57,031 nt of DNA, taken from Oscillospiraceae bacterium. Lineage in GTDB: Bacteria > Bacillota > Clostridia > Oscillospirales > Oscillospiraceae. Positions within the stretch are counted from its first letter, which is position 1. Each line of letters begins with the position of its first letter. Positions 43,929 to 52,370 of the stretch are shown one piece after another. A model generated the notes under the pieces. It was not told the origin of the DNA. It ran no database searches and saw only the letters and a list, made by a program, of their open reading frames with translations. The DNA lies in NCBI GenBank assembly GCA_024697625.1, contig JAILFJ010000017.1, positions 1 through 57,031 of the forward strand, in the 5' to 3' direction. The position numbers and the translations under genes were made by a program.

Positions 43929-45287
43929 ATGGGATATGAAACGCGCAGAATGGGGGAGATGCAGGAGGGAAAACTCCTGCTGACCATGGCGGTGCCCATG
44001 ATTCTGTCCATGCTGGTGCAGGCGCTCTACAACGTGGTGGACAGCATCTATGTGGCCAGAGTGTCGGAGGACTGCCTCTCGGCCCTGTCTCTCGCCTTCC
44101 CGGCGCAGAATATCATGATCGGCCTTGCGACCGGCACCGGCGTCGGCGTCAGCACGCTGGTCTCGCGGGCTCTCGGCCGCGGCGACCGGGAGGCGGCGGG
44201 CCGGGCCGGCGGAACGGCGATCTTCCTGAGTGTCTGCTGCTGGGCTCTGGTCGCGCTCTTCGGCATCTTCTTTGCGGATACCTTTATCCATTCCCAGACC
44301 GGGGTGGACAGCATCCGGCGCCATGCCGACTCCTATCTCCGGATCGTCACGATCGGATCGCTGTTTCTCTATCTGGAAGTCTGCGTTGAGCGTCTGCTGC
44401 AGTCGACGGGCATGACGAAGCTCTCGATGTGGACGCAGATGATCGGTGCGGTCACGAACATCATTCTGGACCCGTTCTTTATTTTCGGCTGGTGCGGCCT
44501 GCCCGCGATGGGAACGGCCGGCGCTGCGGTCGCCACGGTGATCGGACAGGCGGTCGGGGCCCTGGTCGGTTTTCTGTTCCACGTGCGGCGGAACCGGGAG
44601 CTGGTGATCCCGCTGAAGGATATCCGCCCCTACGGCAGGATTATTGCCTCAATCTACAGGATCGGCTTCCCGTCGATCCTGATGATGTGCATCGGCTCGC
44701 TGACGAATTACCTGATGAATATCATCCTCGGCGCCTTTACCTCGACGGCGGTGGCGGTCTACGGCGTGTACTTCAGGATCCAGAGCTTCTTCTTCATGCC
44801 GGTGTTCGGCCTCAACAACGCGATGATCCCGATCATCGGCTACAACTACGGCGCGAGGAAAAAGGAGCGCATCTATGCGACGATCCGCTACGGCGTGATT
44901 TTTGCAAGCTGCTTCATGCTGCTGGGCTTTGCCTGCTTCCAGCTGATCCCGAAGCTGCTGCTGGGCATCTTCGCCCCCTCGGAGGCGATGCTTGCCATCG
45001 GCGTTCCCGCCCTGCGGAGGATCAGCATCAGCTTCCTCTTCGCGGGCTTCTGCATTGTGGCGGGCTCGGTATGCCAGGCGCTGGACAGAAGCATGAATTC
45101 GCTCTTCGTCTCCATCCTGCGGCAGGTCGTCGCCCTGATCCCGGCAGCATGGCTGCTCTCCAGGACCGGCGATGTGAATATGGTCTGGTGGGCCTTCCCG
45201 ATTGCGGAGATCATGTCGCTCACTGCGAGCATTTTCTTCCTCCGCTCGGCGCTGAAGGGAATGGAAAAGACCCTGCAGGAGCATTGA
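43929..45287 (+). CDS. MATE-family multidrug/sodium antiporter
   Basis: The 452-residue protein has about 12 membrane helices arranged as two homologous halves. AVPMILSMLVQALYNVVDSIYVAR opens the N-terminal half and IGFPSILMMCIGSLTNYLMN the second half; GTGVGVSTLVSRALGRG and GLNNAMIPIIGYNYGARK are typical DinF/MepA-branch loops. It should export cationic compounds in exchange for Na+ or H+. The ribosome-binding site ACGGAGGT lies 10 nt upstream. The substrate is unknown. Confidence 0.92.
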   Translation: MGYETRRMGEMQEGKLLLTMAVPMILSMLVQALYNVVDSIYVARVSEDCLSALSLAFPAQNIMIGLATGTGVGVSTLVSRALGRGDREAAGRAGGTAIFLSVCCWALVALFGIFFADTFIHSQTGVDSIRRHADSYLRIVTIGSLFLYLEVCVERLLQSTGMTKLSMWTQMIGAVTNIILDPFFIFGWCGLPAMGTAGAAVATVIGQAVGALVGFLFHVRRNRELVIPLKDIRPYGRIIASIYRIGFPSILMMCIGSLTNYLMNIILGAFTSTAVAVYGVYFRIQSFFFMPVFGLNNAMIPIIGYNYGARKKERIYATIRYGVIFASCFMLLGFACFQLIPKLLLGIFAPSEAMLAIGVPALRRISISFLFAGFCIVAGSVCQALDRSMNSLFVSILRQVVALIPAAWLLSRTGDVNMVWWAFPIAEIMSLTASIFFLRSALKGMEKTLQEH

Positions 45288-45315
45288 GAATCTTTGGTGA
45301 AGGGAGATCCGAACC

Positions 45316-45987
45316 GTGTCATTTCAGGATGTTTTCAAGTCCGCTTTTCTGGACCAGGTCAATGCCTACAGCCTTCTGGATATGGGTACCGCACTGGCGC
45401 TGGCCTTCTGTCTGGGGCTGCTGATCTTTCTGGTCTATAAAAAAACCTGCTCCTCCGTGATGTATTCGGCCAGTTTCGGCGTCACGCTGGTTGCCCTGAC
45501 CATGATCACGACGCTGGTGATTCTGGCGGTGACCTCCAACGTGGTGCTGTCTCTGGGCATGGTCGGCGCGCTGTCGATCGTCCGTTTCCGCACGGCGATC
45601 AAGGAGCCGCTGGAGATCGCGCTGCTGTTCTGGGCGATCGCGGCCGGCATCGTGCTGGCGGCGGGGATGATCCCGCTGGCCGTCTTCGGCAGCATCTTCA
45701 TCGCGGCTGTGATTCTGATCTTTGCCAACCGGAGAGACATGGGCGGCCCCTACATCGTGGTGCTGCGCTGTGACGGCCACACTGCGGAAGAGAAGGCGAT
45801 GGAAGAGCTCCTGAAGCATACTAAAAAATGCACCGTCAAGAGCAAGACGGTGCAGAAGGATGCGGTGGAGATGAATCTGGAGGTCCGGCTCCGGGACAGT
45901 AACACGGACTTTGTCAACGGGCTGGCCTCGATCGAAGGAGTCAGAAGCGCGGTTCTGGTCAGCTACAACGGCGACTATATGAACTGA
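45316..45987 (+). CDS. DUF4956 membrane protein
   Basis: The 223-residue protein has about four membrane helices and a soluble C-terminal domain. The conserved DUF4956 patch SLGMVGALSIVRFRTAIKEP is intact. The family often lies with VTC-type polyphosphate polymerase, CotH kinase and carbohydrate-binding genes; here the partner downstream is the carbohydrate-binding protein, but CotH and VTC are absent. It starts at GTG 45316, with AGGGAGAT upstream. Confidence 0.85.
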   Translation: MSFQDVFKSAFLDQVNAYSLLDMGTALALAFCLGLLIFLVYKKTCSSVMYSASFGVTLVALTMITTLVILAVTSNVVLSLGMVGALSIVRFRTAIKEPLEIALLFWAIAAGIVLAAGMIPLAVFGSIFIAAVILIFANRRDMGGPYIVVLRCDGHTAEEKAMEELLKHTKKCTVKSKTVQKDAVEMNLEVRLRDSNTDFVNGLASIEGVRSAVLVSYNGDYMN

Positions 45988-46000
45988 GAAGGGGACGGCA

Positions 46001-47302
46001 ATGGCAGCAAGCCGCTTTGTGGATGCCGTCTGTGCCGCGATGGTCCTGGTTGCCGTCCTGCTGACGCTGATGTACCTCAATGCCGAAAAGCTGGGGATCG
46101 AAAAAATCGTGGATGCGGACGCGGAGCAGAACCGTGGCTCGGCCAACTTCACGGACAACGACCGGCGCGGAGACTGGGACGGCGCCCATGCCACGCAGAT
46201 CAGGCTGAACGGCGACCGCGCCTCGGTGTCCGGGGGCGGAGCCTACGCCCGGGACGGAGACATCGTCATCATGGCCGGGGGGCGGTATCGGGTGTCGGGC
46301 GAGCTGAACAACGGCAGCATCCTTGTCGACACGGACAGCGACGCCAAGGTCTGGATCATGCTGGACGGCGCGGCGGTGAGCTGTTACGACGGCGCCTGCC
46401 TCCGGGTGGAGCAGGCGGACAAGGTCTTTCTCACTCTGGCCGAGGGGAGCGAAAACCGCCTCAGCAGCGCCTTCGGCGAGAAGGCGGCGGAGCTCGGAAT
46501 CGACGGAGCGGTCTTCTCGCGGGACGACCTGACCGTCAACGGCAGCGGAAGCCTGCGGATCGTATCGGCGACCCAGCATGGCCTCGTCAGCAATGACGAG
46601 CTGGTGATCGCGGGCGGCAGCCTCCGCGTGGAGGCCGCCCGGGATGCGATCCACGTCAACGATTGTATACGCATCACGGATGCGGTGCTCAGCCTGGACG
46701 CGTATGACGACGGCATTGCCCTGACCGGAACGGAGAGTGAGCTGTACATCGAGGGCGGAAGCTTTGACATCCGCTGCTCGGACAACGCGCTCAACGCTGC
46801 GGATGAGATCCGCATCGCCGGCGGCGACTTCAGCATTGACGCGGAAAACGACGGGCTCTCGGCAGCCGGACCGGTCAGAATCGCCGGCGGCAGCCTGACC
46901 GTCCGGGCCTATGACGACGCGATCCACTCGGATGCATCGGTCACGGTCACCGGCGGCAGAATCGACATCCAAGACTGCCTCGAGGGGATCGAGGCGGTGC
47001 AGATCAACATCTACGGCGGCGAAATCGACATCTGCCCGATCGACGACGGTATGAATGCCACCCGGAAGGAGGGCATGGAGACCAGGATCCGGATCCGCGG
47101 CGGCGAGATCCGTATTGTCAACCCGGAGGCGGTCGGCGCGGACGGGCTGGACTCCAACGGGGACATCGTCATCACCGGCGGCAAGGTGCTGATCGACTTC
47201 GGAGAGGGTGTTAAGAGCTATGCCTTCGACTGCAAGGGCAAGCTGACCGTCACCGGCGGCGAGATCATCACCGACCTGCCGAACGCCACCGGGACGGAAT
47301 AG
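46001..47302 (+). CDS. Secreted carbohydrate-binding domain protein (DUF4353, Cthe_2159-like)
   Basis: The 433-residue protein has an N-terminal membrane anchor (about 8-27) followed by a repetitive beta-helix domain. Repeats contain IAGGS, DDGIAL, GGSFDI, NALNAADEIRIAGGD and AENDGLSAAG, the pattern of the DUF4353/Cthe_2159 family. A characterised clostridial member binds polygalacturonic acid, so cell-surface polysaccharide binding is likely. It starts 13 nt after DUF4956 and is convergent with the repressor gene. Confidence 0.82.
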   Translation: MAASRFVDAVCAAMVLVAVLLTLMYLNAEKLGIEKIVDADAEQNRGSANFTDNDRRGDWDGAHATQIRLNGDRASVSGGGAYARDGDIVIMAGGRYRVSGELNNGSILVDTDSDAKVWIMLDGAAVSCYDGACLRVEQADKVFLTLAEGSENRLSSAFGEKAAELGIDGAVFSRDDLTVNGSGSLRIVSATQHGLVSNDELVIAGGSLRVEAARDAIHVNDCIRITDAVLSLDAYDDGIALTGTESELYIEGGSFDIRCSDNALNAADEIRIAGGDFSIDAENDGLSAAGPVRIAGGSLTVRAYDDAIHSDASVTVTGGRIDIQDCLEGIEAVQINIYGGEIDICPIDDGMNATRKEGMETRIRIRGGEIRIVNPEAVGADGLDSNGDIVITGGKVLIDFGEGVKSYAFDCKGKLTVTGGEIITDLPNATGTE

Positions 47303-47314
47303 ACGCCGGAGAAG

Positions 47315-48136
47315 TCACTCCCACTCGTCCAGACCGTACTGCTTCCGGAAATCCTGCAGCTCATCATGGAAGATCTCCCGCAGCAGACCGGCATCCTTCG
47401 GATCGGGCTCGTCCGAAGGGGCGACAACCCCTGTGACCGTCCCGAGGATCCGGACGTTGTCCCCCTCCGTCTTCATGCTGAAGGGACGGGCGGGGTTGAC
47501 CGAATACAGCGTCCCGTCATCGTCGACGCGCTTGACAATGGCGCCCCTCCCGGTGGAGCAGACCGCGTCTGCCCCCGCAGGGGCGTCATCTGCGTACCGG
47601 AAGTACAGCAGGTCGCCGTCGCGGTAGACCGGCTCCATGCTGTCCCCGCTGACCCGCACCACGGCGTCGGCCCGGTCGTTCCGGCCGTTCTTCTTCAGCA
47701 GGATCGGTCCCGGCTTCCGGTCGCCGAACTCACAGCCGCTGCCGGCCGCGACCGCGCTGTAATACTCCGCGAAGACCCGGAAGGAGGAGGCGAGCTCCTC
47801 ATCCTGCCGGCGGAGCTCCTCGTCCAGCATCGTCGAGACCACCCGTTCCGCAAGGCGCCTGCCCCCCGGACTGAGCTGGCGGTAGGTGCTCAGCAGGCGG
47901 CGCTCCTGCGGATCGGCCTTCTCCGGATAATCTGTCCCGAAAAGCTCTCCCAGCGAGAGGTCCAGAACCTCGCACAGCCTGGGGAGTACGTCATATTCCG
48001 GCTTGTTGCGGTCGGCCTCCCAGTTGATGACGGTGTTCCTGCTGACATCCATCAGCTCCGCCAGAGCCTGCTGAGAGAACCGCAGCTTCATCCGCCGCTC
48101 CTTCAGCGTGGCACCGAATCGGATCGTATCGGCCAT
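47315..48136 (-). CDS. XRE-type repressor with LexA-like S24 self-cleavage domain
   Basis: The 273-residue protein has an N-terminal helix-turn-helix (8-62, with SQQALAELMDVSRNTVINWE). A Ser/Lys protease domain has GDSMEP (Ser166) and IVKR (Lys202). The candidate cleavage site is Ala131-Gly132 (AVAAGSG). Gly132 to Ser166 is 34 residues and Ser to Lys 36, almost the same as LexA. It should self-cleave when a RecA filament or another signal is present. No intact prophage is nearby, so the target may be its own promoter and distant genes. Confidence 0.88.
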   Translation of the reverse strand: MADTIRFGATLKERRMKLRFSQQALAELMDVSRNTVINWEADRNKPEYDVLPRLCEVLDLSLGELFGTDYPEKADPQERRLLSTYRQLSPGGRRLAERVVSTMLDEELRRQDEELASSFRVFAEYYSAVAAGSGCEFGDRKPGPILLKKNGRNDRADAVVRVSGDSMEPVYRDGDLLYFRYADDAPAGADAVCSTGRGAIVKRVDDDGTLYSVNPARPFSMKTEGDNVRILGTVTGVVAPSDEPDPKDAGLLREIFHDELQDFRKQYGLDEWE

Positions 48137-48183
48137 CGCATCTGCCCCCTCTCTGTTTTTCGGTGTTCCTTTTTGCTGAAAGC

Positions 48184-48213
48184 ATTATAGCACAATATCA
48201 TATGACCTGTAAA
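48184..48213 (-). promoter_or_regulatory. Promoter of the S24 repressor gene
   Basis: On the minus strand TTTACA (48208-48213) and TATAAT (48184-48189) are 18 bases apart. The 48137-48440 gap to the aldolase gene otherwise shows no gene. Confidence 0.65.
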
Positions 48214-48440
48214 CAGAAAAGTGAAAAATAATTAAACTTCTGCCGGGTGCCGCACCTCAAAGAAGCGGATAAAACGGGGACCGGAACGAGGACACCGGCA
48301 CGCGGGAGCGTTCAGGAAGGCAAAAGTCTCCCGGAGACTTGCAATGCACGGCGGGATCGTGTAAACTGATTGCCAAAACCGGTGCGGTGACAGGAACCCG
48401 TCAGGGGACAGACACCGGGAGAGCGGGGAGGATGGACCGT

Positions 48441-49481
48441 ATGGCAGAAAACGAAAAGCTGATGTTTGCGTCAGACTATATGGAAGGGGCGCATCCCGAG
48501 ATTCTTCGGCGTCTGGCAGAGACCAACATGTGCAAGAGTGTGGGATACGGCTTCGATGAGTACACGGCATCTGCGAAAGAGAAGATCCGCAGGGCCTGCG
48601 GTGCTCCGGAGGCAGACGTGTTCTTCCTGGCAGGGGGGACGCAGACAAACGCGACCGTGATCGATGCGCTGCTGCGTTCCTGGCAGGGGGTGATCGCCGC
48701 CGAGACCGGCCATATTGCGGTCCACGAGGCGGGGGCGATCGAATTCGGCGGGCACAAGGTGCTGACGCTGCCGTCCCGGAACGGGAAGCTCACGGCAGGG
48801 GAGATTGAGGCGTTTGCGCGGTCCTGGCAGCAGGATGAGAACCGCGACCATACCGTGATGCCGGGGGTGGTGTATCTCTCCCAGCCCACGGAGTACGGAA
48901 CGCTGTACTCGCTGGAAGAGCTCCGCGCGATCCGCGGGGTCTGCAGCGGCTTCGGGCTGGCGCTGTATGTTGACGGCGCCCGTCTGGCCTATGCGCTGGC
49001 CTGCCCGGAGAACGACGTCACGCTCCGGGATCTCGCGGAGCTCTGCGACGTCTTCTACATCGGCGGGACAAAATGCGGCGCTCTGTTCGGCGAGGCCGTC
49101 GTGATTCCCCGGCACGGCCTGATCCCGCACTTCTTTACGGTGATCAAGCAGCACGGGGCCCTGCTGGCAAAGGGCAGGATTGCGGGGATCCAGTTTGAGA
49201 CCCTCTTCACGGACGGGCTTTATTCTGAGATCGGACACAGCGCCATCGTGGCTGCCGACCGGATCCGGGAGGCGCTCACGGAAAAGGGATACCGGCAGGC
49301 CTTTCGCTCACCGACGAACCAGATCTTTCTCCTTCTGGAAAAGGAGCAGGCTGCTGCCCTGTCCGGGAAGGTCGAGATGGGCTTCTGGGAGAATACGGAG
49401 GACGGCCATACCGTGATGCGCATCGCGACGAGCTGGGCGACATCGGCGGAGGATGTGGACCGGCTGATTGAGATCCTGTAG
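48441..49481 (+). CDS. Threonine aldolase family PLP enzyme
   Basis: The 346-residue protein is a fold-type I PLP enzyme of the low-specificity threonine aldolase (beta-eliminating lyase) family. FLAGGTQTN opens the PLP site, LYVDGARLAYAL holds the PLP-binding Asp and YIGGTKCGALFG the Schiff-base Lys211. It probably splits L-threonine or L-allo-threonine to glycine and acetaldehyde. ATG 48441 is chosen because GGGGAGG lies 10 nt upstream; a longer in-frame extension to 48339 has no ribosome-binding site. Confidence 0.88.
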   Translation: MAENEKLMFASDYMEGAHPEILRRLAETNMCKSVGYGFDEYTASAKEKIRRACGAPEADVFFLAGGTQTNATVIDALLRSWQGVIAAETGHIAVHEAGAIEFGGHKVLTLPSRNGKLTAGEIEAFARSWQQDENRDHTVMPGVVYLSQPTEYGTLYSLEELRAIRGVCSGFGLALYVDGARLAYALACPENDVTLRDLAELCDVFYIGGTKCGALFGEAVVIPRHGLIPHFFTVIKQHGALLAKGRIAGIQFETLFTDGLYSEIGHSAIVAADRIREALTEKGYRQAFRSPTNQIFLLLEKEQAAALSGKVEMGFWENTEDGHTVMRIATSWATSAEDVDRLIEIL

Positions 49482-49529
49482 CACTGCAGGACCTGCCTGC
49501 TCAAGTGTCAGAATATATGACGTGTACTG

Positions 49530-49573
49530 AAAAAACGGGAGCCCGTTCAGGCTTTGCGGCCTGAGCGGGCTCC
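49530..49573 (-). terminator. Intrinsic terminator of the leftward LRR gene
   Basis: On the minus strand a 15-bp stem with one mismatch (49559-49573 with 49538-49552) is followed by six T residues. Confidence 0.85.
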
Positions 49574-49597
49574 TGCGGCGTCATTGCTCCGGTTGCG

Positions 49598-51634
49598 TCA
49601 CCGTCTTCTGTGGGGGATACCGTTTTCGTCTGCATAGCGCGCAGCGTCACTGCCGTCTGCGCAGAGGAACACCGCATTGGGGCAGTTACGGAAGGCGTTC
49701 TCACCGATGGATACCTTGTCGGGGAGCGCGATCCACAGCAGGTTCGGGCAGTCAGAGAAAGCCTCGGCGCCGATGTACTGACATCTCTGACTGACGACAA
49801 CGTACTCTGCAGCAGTGCCTTTGAAAGCCTCGGCCTCTATGCGTTCCGTCGACTCCGGCAGGATGAGCATCTCATACTTGCCGATATTCATGGTCAGGGT
49901 CATCGTTCCGCGTTCCGCATGGACAACAAAGACGTGTGAGCCTGCGGCGAGCGTCGACAGGTATGATTCCGAGATGACAGCGCTTCTCTCGGAGAGCTCA
50001 TAGCAGGAGGGATCAAGTTCCGTACCGTCTGCCCACACGCTCAGGGGCCTGCCCTGGGACTCGTCCAGGCCGATCTCAACGCTGCCGTCGGCAACGGTCC
50101 AGCCGGCAGAGGTATTGTTCCGTATACCGAGGTGCACTTCGTCTTCGGTGTTATCTGCGATGCTGGAGGACTTCACATGGAGGCCGATAAAGTCAGTACC
50201 GCCGAAAACCTCGTTGTTCACGACGTCGTACCATGCGATCCTCATCGGCTCTGCCTTGATGGCGTCGCCCTTCTTTGTCGCATCGTAGAAATACGCAATC
50301 ACGTCGTAAAAATCATTTATCTGAACATCCAGATGGTGTGTGTTAGGGTCAATGATCAGTTTCCAGTCATCGGCGTTCGGGTCTCCCACAAGTCCCTGGA
50401 AGTTTCCTTCCGACTCGCTGATGAAGATCTCGTAAAACGATTTCTTCTTTCCGTAATCCTCATAGATTGTGTTCGCCTGCTTTTCTGTCAGCAGCTGCAC
50501 GGGCCGGAAGAAGGGCTTCCAGAAGGCCCAGACGGTGTGCATTTTCTGCTGCCAGCCGTCATTCCAGGCAACGCCCTGCAGCTCGTCGCACTGTACCCAG
50601 CCGATGTCCTCTGACGATTCCTTGGGAAGCTGCTGGTTTGTAACCTGGAGATCGAACAGCGTCTCGTGTCCCGGTGTCCAGTAATACCGCTCGGTCTCGG
50701 AGGCCACAGGCTTCGGCAGCCAGTCATTCTCCTCCGAGTATAATTTGTGCGCCTGATTCAGCCAGCCCTGGACATCCTGCAGACGGCTGGCGACTACTTC
50801 GGTGGTCTTCTTCGGCTTGTCCGGATCCGCGTTGTTCTCCTCGATCAGCTCGATGCGGGCCAGCAGAGAATACTTCTCGATGGTCAGGGTCTCGATCATC
50901 AGTGTTACCGCGCTCGCCTGGAAGGACTGCCATTCCTCCAGACCCTGGTGCTCCCAGTGGTATTTCCGGCACAGATATGCGTGCAGAACCTGCATCAGCA
51001 TCATCGACTGGGATTGGCCGTCCAGGGTAACCTCGAAGGGCGTCAGCATGACGTTGGCCAGGTGTTCGGCATAGGTATCAAAGTATTCCGTGCAGGACTC
51101 CCAATGCGCTTCGTCGATGCCGATCCCGGCGGTCAGCACCCGCAGATGCTCTGTCCGTTTATCCGCTTCCGGCAGATCAGCACGGTCGACGTTGTTGAGA
51201 GCGTCAAACACGTTCCATGGTGTGTGTTTGTCAATGGTGTGGTCGAAGTCGTTCAGGAGCGTCGCGAGGTACTGCGCGTTGACCGTGCTCTGGAGGTCTC
51301 TGACCGAGGCCAGCAGTGTGTCCAGATCCTTCAGGATGCTTTCAAAATAGGCGCGCTCTTCCTCGCTGATCGGGTTCTGTCCTTCGCCGAGGCCGAAGAT
51401 GTACTGAAGGACTTCTTCGCCCCACTCGATGGTGTCCAGAATCGCGCTTTCAGGAGCTACGATCTTCACGAGCCCGGTCAGCAGTTCTGAGAATTCCAGA
51501 AGATCCTTCACGCTGGAGTCGTTCGTCACGCTGCCTTCCGGCGACGGCTCCGCAAAACCGACGTTCATCCCGGCCAGCATGGTCAGAATCAGAAGAATCG
51601 ACACAAACCGTCTCCGGAAGTTTTTTCTTTTCAT
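49598..51634 (-). CDS. Secreted protein with X2-like beta domain and BspA-type leucine-rich repeats
   Basis: The 678-residue protein has a signal peptide (MKRKNFRRRFVSILLILTML to about residue 28). A helical region of about 350 residues is not recognised. An X2/Ig-like module follows, with GRPLSVWADGTELDPSCYEL and YLSTLAAGSHVFVVHAE. The C-terminal LRR_5 repeats read IEAEAFKGTAAEYVVV and IGAEAFSDCPNLLWIALP. It is probably an exported surface or matrix protein, with no wall-anchoring signal. The start is the ATG 12 nt after GAGGAGAT; the frame extends further upstream but without a signal peptide. Confidence 0.75.
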   Translation of the reverse strand: MKRKNFRRRFVSILLILTMLAGMNVGFAEPSPEGSVTNDSSVKDLLEFSELLTGLVKIVAPESAILDTIEWGEEVLQYIFGLGEGQNPISEEERAYFESILKDLDTLLASVRDLQSTVNAQYLATLLNDFDHTIDKHTPWNVFDALNNVDRADLPEADKRTEHLRVLTAGIGIDEAHWESCTEYFDTYAEHLANVMLTPFEVTLDGQSQSMMLMQVLHAYLCRKYHWEHQGLEEWQSFQASAVTLMIETLTIEKYSLLARIELIEENNADPDKPKKTTEVVASRLQDVQGWLNQAHKLYSEENDWLPKPVASETERYYWTPGHETLFDLQVTNQQLPKESSEDIGWVQCDELQGVAWNDGWQQKMHTVWAFWKPFFRPVQLLTEKQANTIYEDYGKKKSFYEIFISESEGNFQGLVGDPNADDWKLIIDPNTHHLDVQINDFYDVIAYFYDATKKGDAIKAEPMRIAWYDVVNNEVFGGTDFIGLHVKSSSIADNTEDEVHLGIRNNTSAGWTVADGSVEIGLDESQGRPLSVWADGTELDPSCYELSERSAVISESYLSTLAAGSHVFVVHAERGTMTLTMNIGKYEMLILPESTERIEAEAFKGTAAEYVVVSQRCQYIGAEAFSDCPNLLWIALPDKVSIGENAFRNCPNAVFLCADGSDAARYADENGIPHRRR

Positions 51635-51692
51635 GGGCGTCCATCTCCTCGCTGTTTTGGGCAGAAATCTGTCTGTGATAGAATGTGCTGTG

Positions 51693-51721
51693 ATTATACC
51701 ATGCGAACCGGATAATAACAA
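51693..51721 (-). promoter_or_regulatory. Promoter of the secreted LRR gene
   Basis: On the minus strand TTGTTA (51716-51721) and TATAAT (51693-51698) are 17 bases apart. Confidence 0.65.
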
Positions 51722-51793
51722 GAGAATAAGGGGCCTGCAGAACAAGAAAACTTTATCTGTTTTATTGTCCAGCCGTTTCTCTCCGCTGCGGAC

Positions 51794-51822
51794 TTGCGTA
51801 AGGCGGATAGATACGATATAAT
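51794..51822 (+). promoter_or_regulatory. Promoter of the ribbon-helix-helix gene
   Basis: TTGCGT (51794-51799) and TATAAT (51817-51822) are 17 bases apart, 35 nt before the ATG at 51858. Confidence 0.65.
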
Positions 51823-51857
51823 ACGACTAAAGAAATCAATTGAGGAGGGGTGCGCAG

Positions 51858-52049
51858 ATGACCGAGAGAAGCCGTCAAAAGAATCAGTGGATTTCAGAGA
51901 ATCTTGATCGTATCAATCTGACTGTGGTGAAAGGGAAGAAAGAACTCATCCGCGCACACGCTGAAGGACGCGGAGAGTCTGTGAATGCTTTTATCAACCG
52001 TGCAATAGAATCCGCATTGGAACAGGATAGACAGACCCCGAATGCCTGA
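51858..52049 (+). CDS. Ribbon-helix-helix DNA-binding protein (Arc-like)
   Basis: The 63-residue protein has a ribbon-helix-helix layout: a short strand (DRINLTVVKG) then helices KKELIRAHAEGRG and SVNAFINRAIESALEQD. Such small proteins are antitoxins or autorepressors. No obvious toxin ORF is next to it; the neighbour is the AlbA_2 protein. The start is ATG 51858, preceded by GAGGAGGGG. An inverted repeat 80-125 nt downstream could be its binding site. Confidence 0.75.
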   Translation: MTERSRQKNQWISENLDRINLTVVKGKKELIRAHAEGRGESVNAFINRAIESALEQDRQTPNA

Positions 52050-52130
52050 ATGATCAGATTGCCGCGAAAAAAGACGGGAAGGTTTTATGGCAATCACTTG
52101 TGATGATAATTCGATGAACGAAGGAGAAAC

Positions 52131-52174
52131 TATCTCGTGATTATCTCGTGAAAATCATATAGAGTTCACGAGAT
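52131..52174. promoter_or_regulatory. Operator-like inverted repeat
   Basis: ATCTCGTGAA (52143-52152) and TTCACGAGAT (52165-52174) form a perfect 10-bp inverted repeat with a 12-bp spacer. A third half-site ATCTCGTGA lies at 52132-52140. Confidence 0.65.
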
Positions 52175-52210
52175 ATGAGAAGACAAGTGTTTTCCGGCGT
52201 GAGCGCAGTT

Positions 52211-52298
52211 TAACTTGCCGGTAACTTGCAGAGGTACCTGAGAAAATGGAGAAAACACAAGCAATACGGACATATTATAACTTGTCTGTAACTTGCAG
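52211..52298 (+). repeat. Upstream pair of repeats with 67-bp period
   Basis: The 20-base core TAACTTGCCGGTAACTTGCA begins at 52211 and, in a variant form, at 52278, exactly 67 bases apart. Inside each core TAACTTG occurs twice, 11 bases apart. The rest of the unit resembles the pair downstream of the gene (GAGAA, then CAAG and ATACGGAC). Confidence 0.8.
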
Positions 52299-52370
52299 AC
52301 CATAGACAGTTATGAAACAGACGTTATTACTCGAGATGTACCAAGAAAAATACGGGAAGGTTGTATAGCA

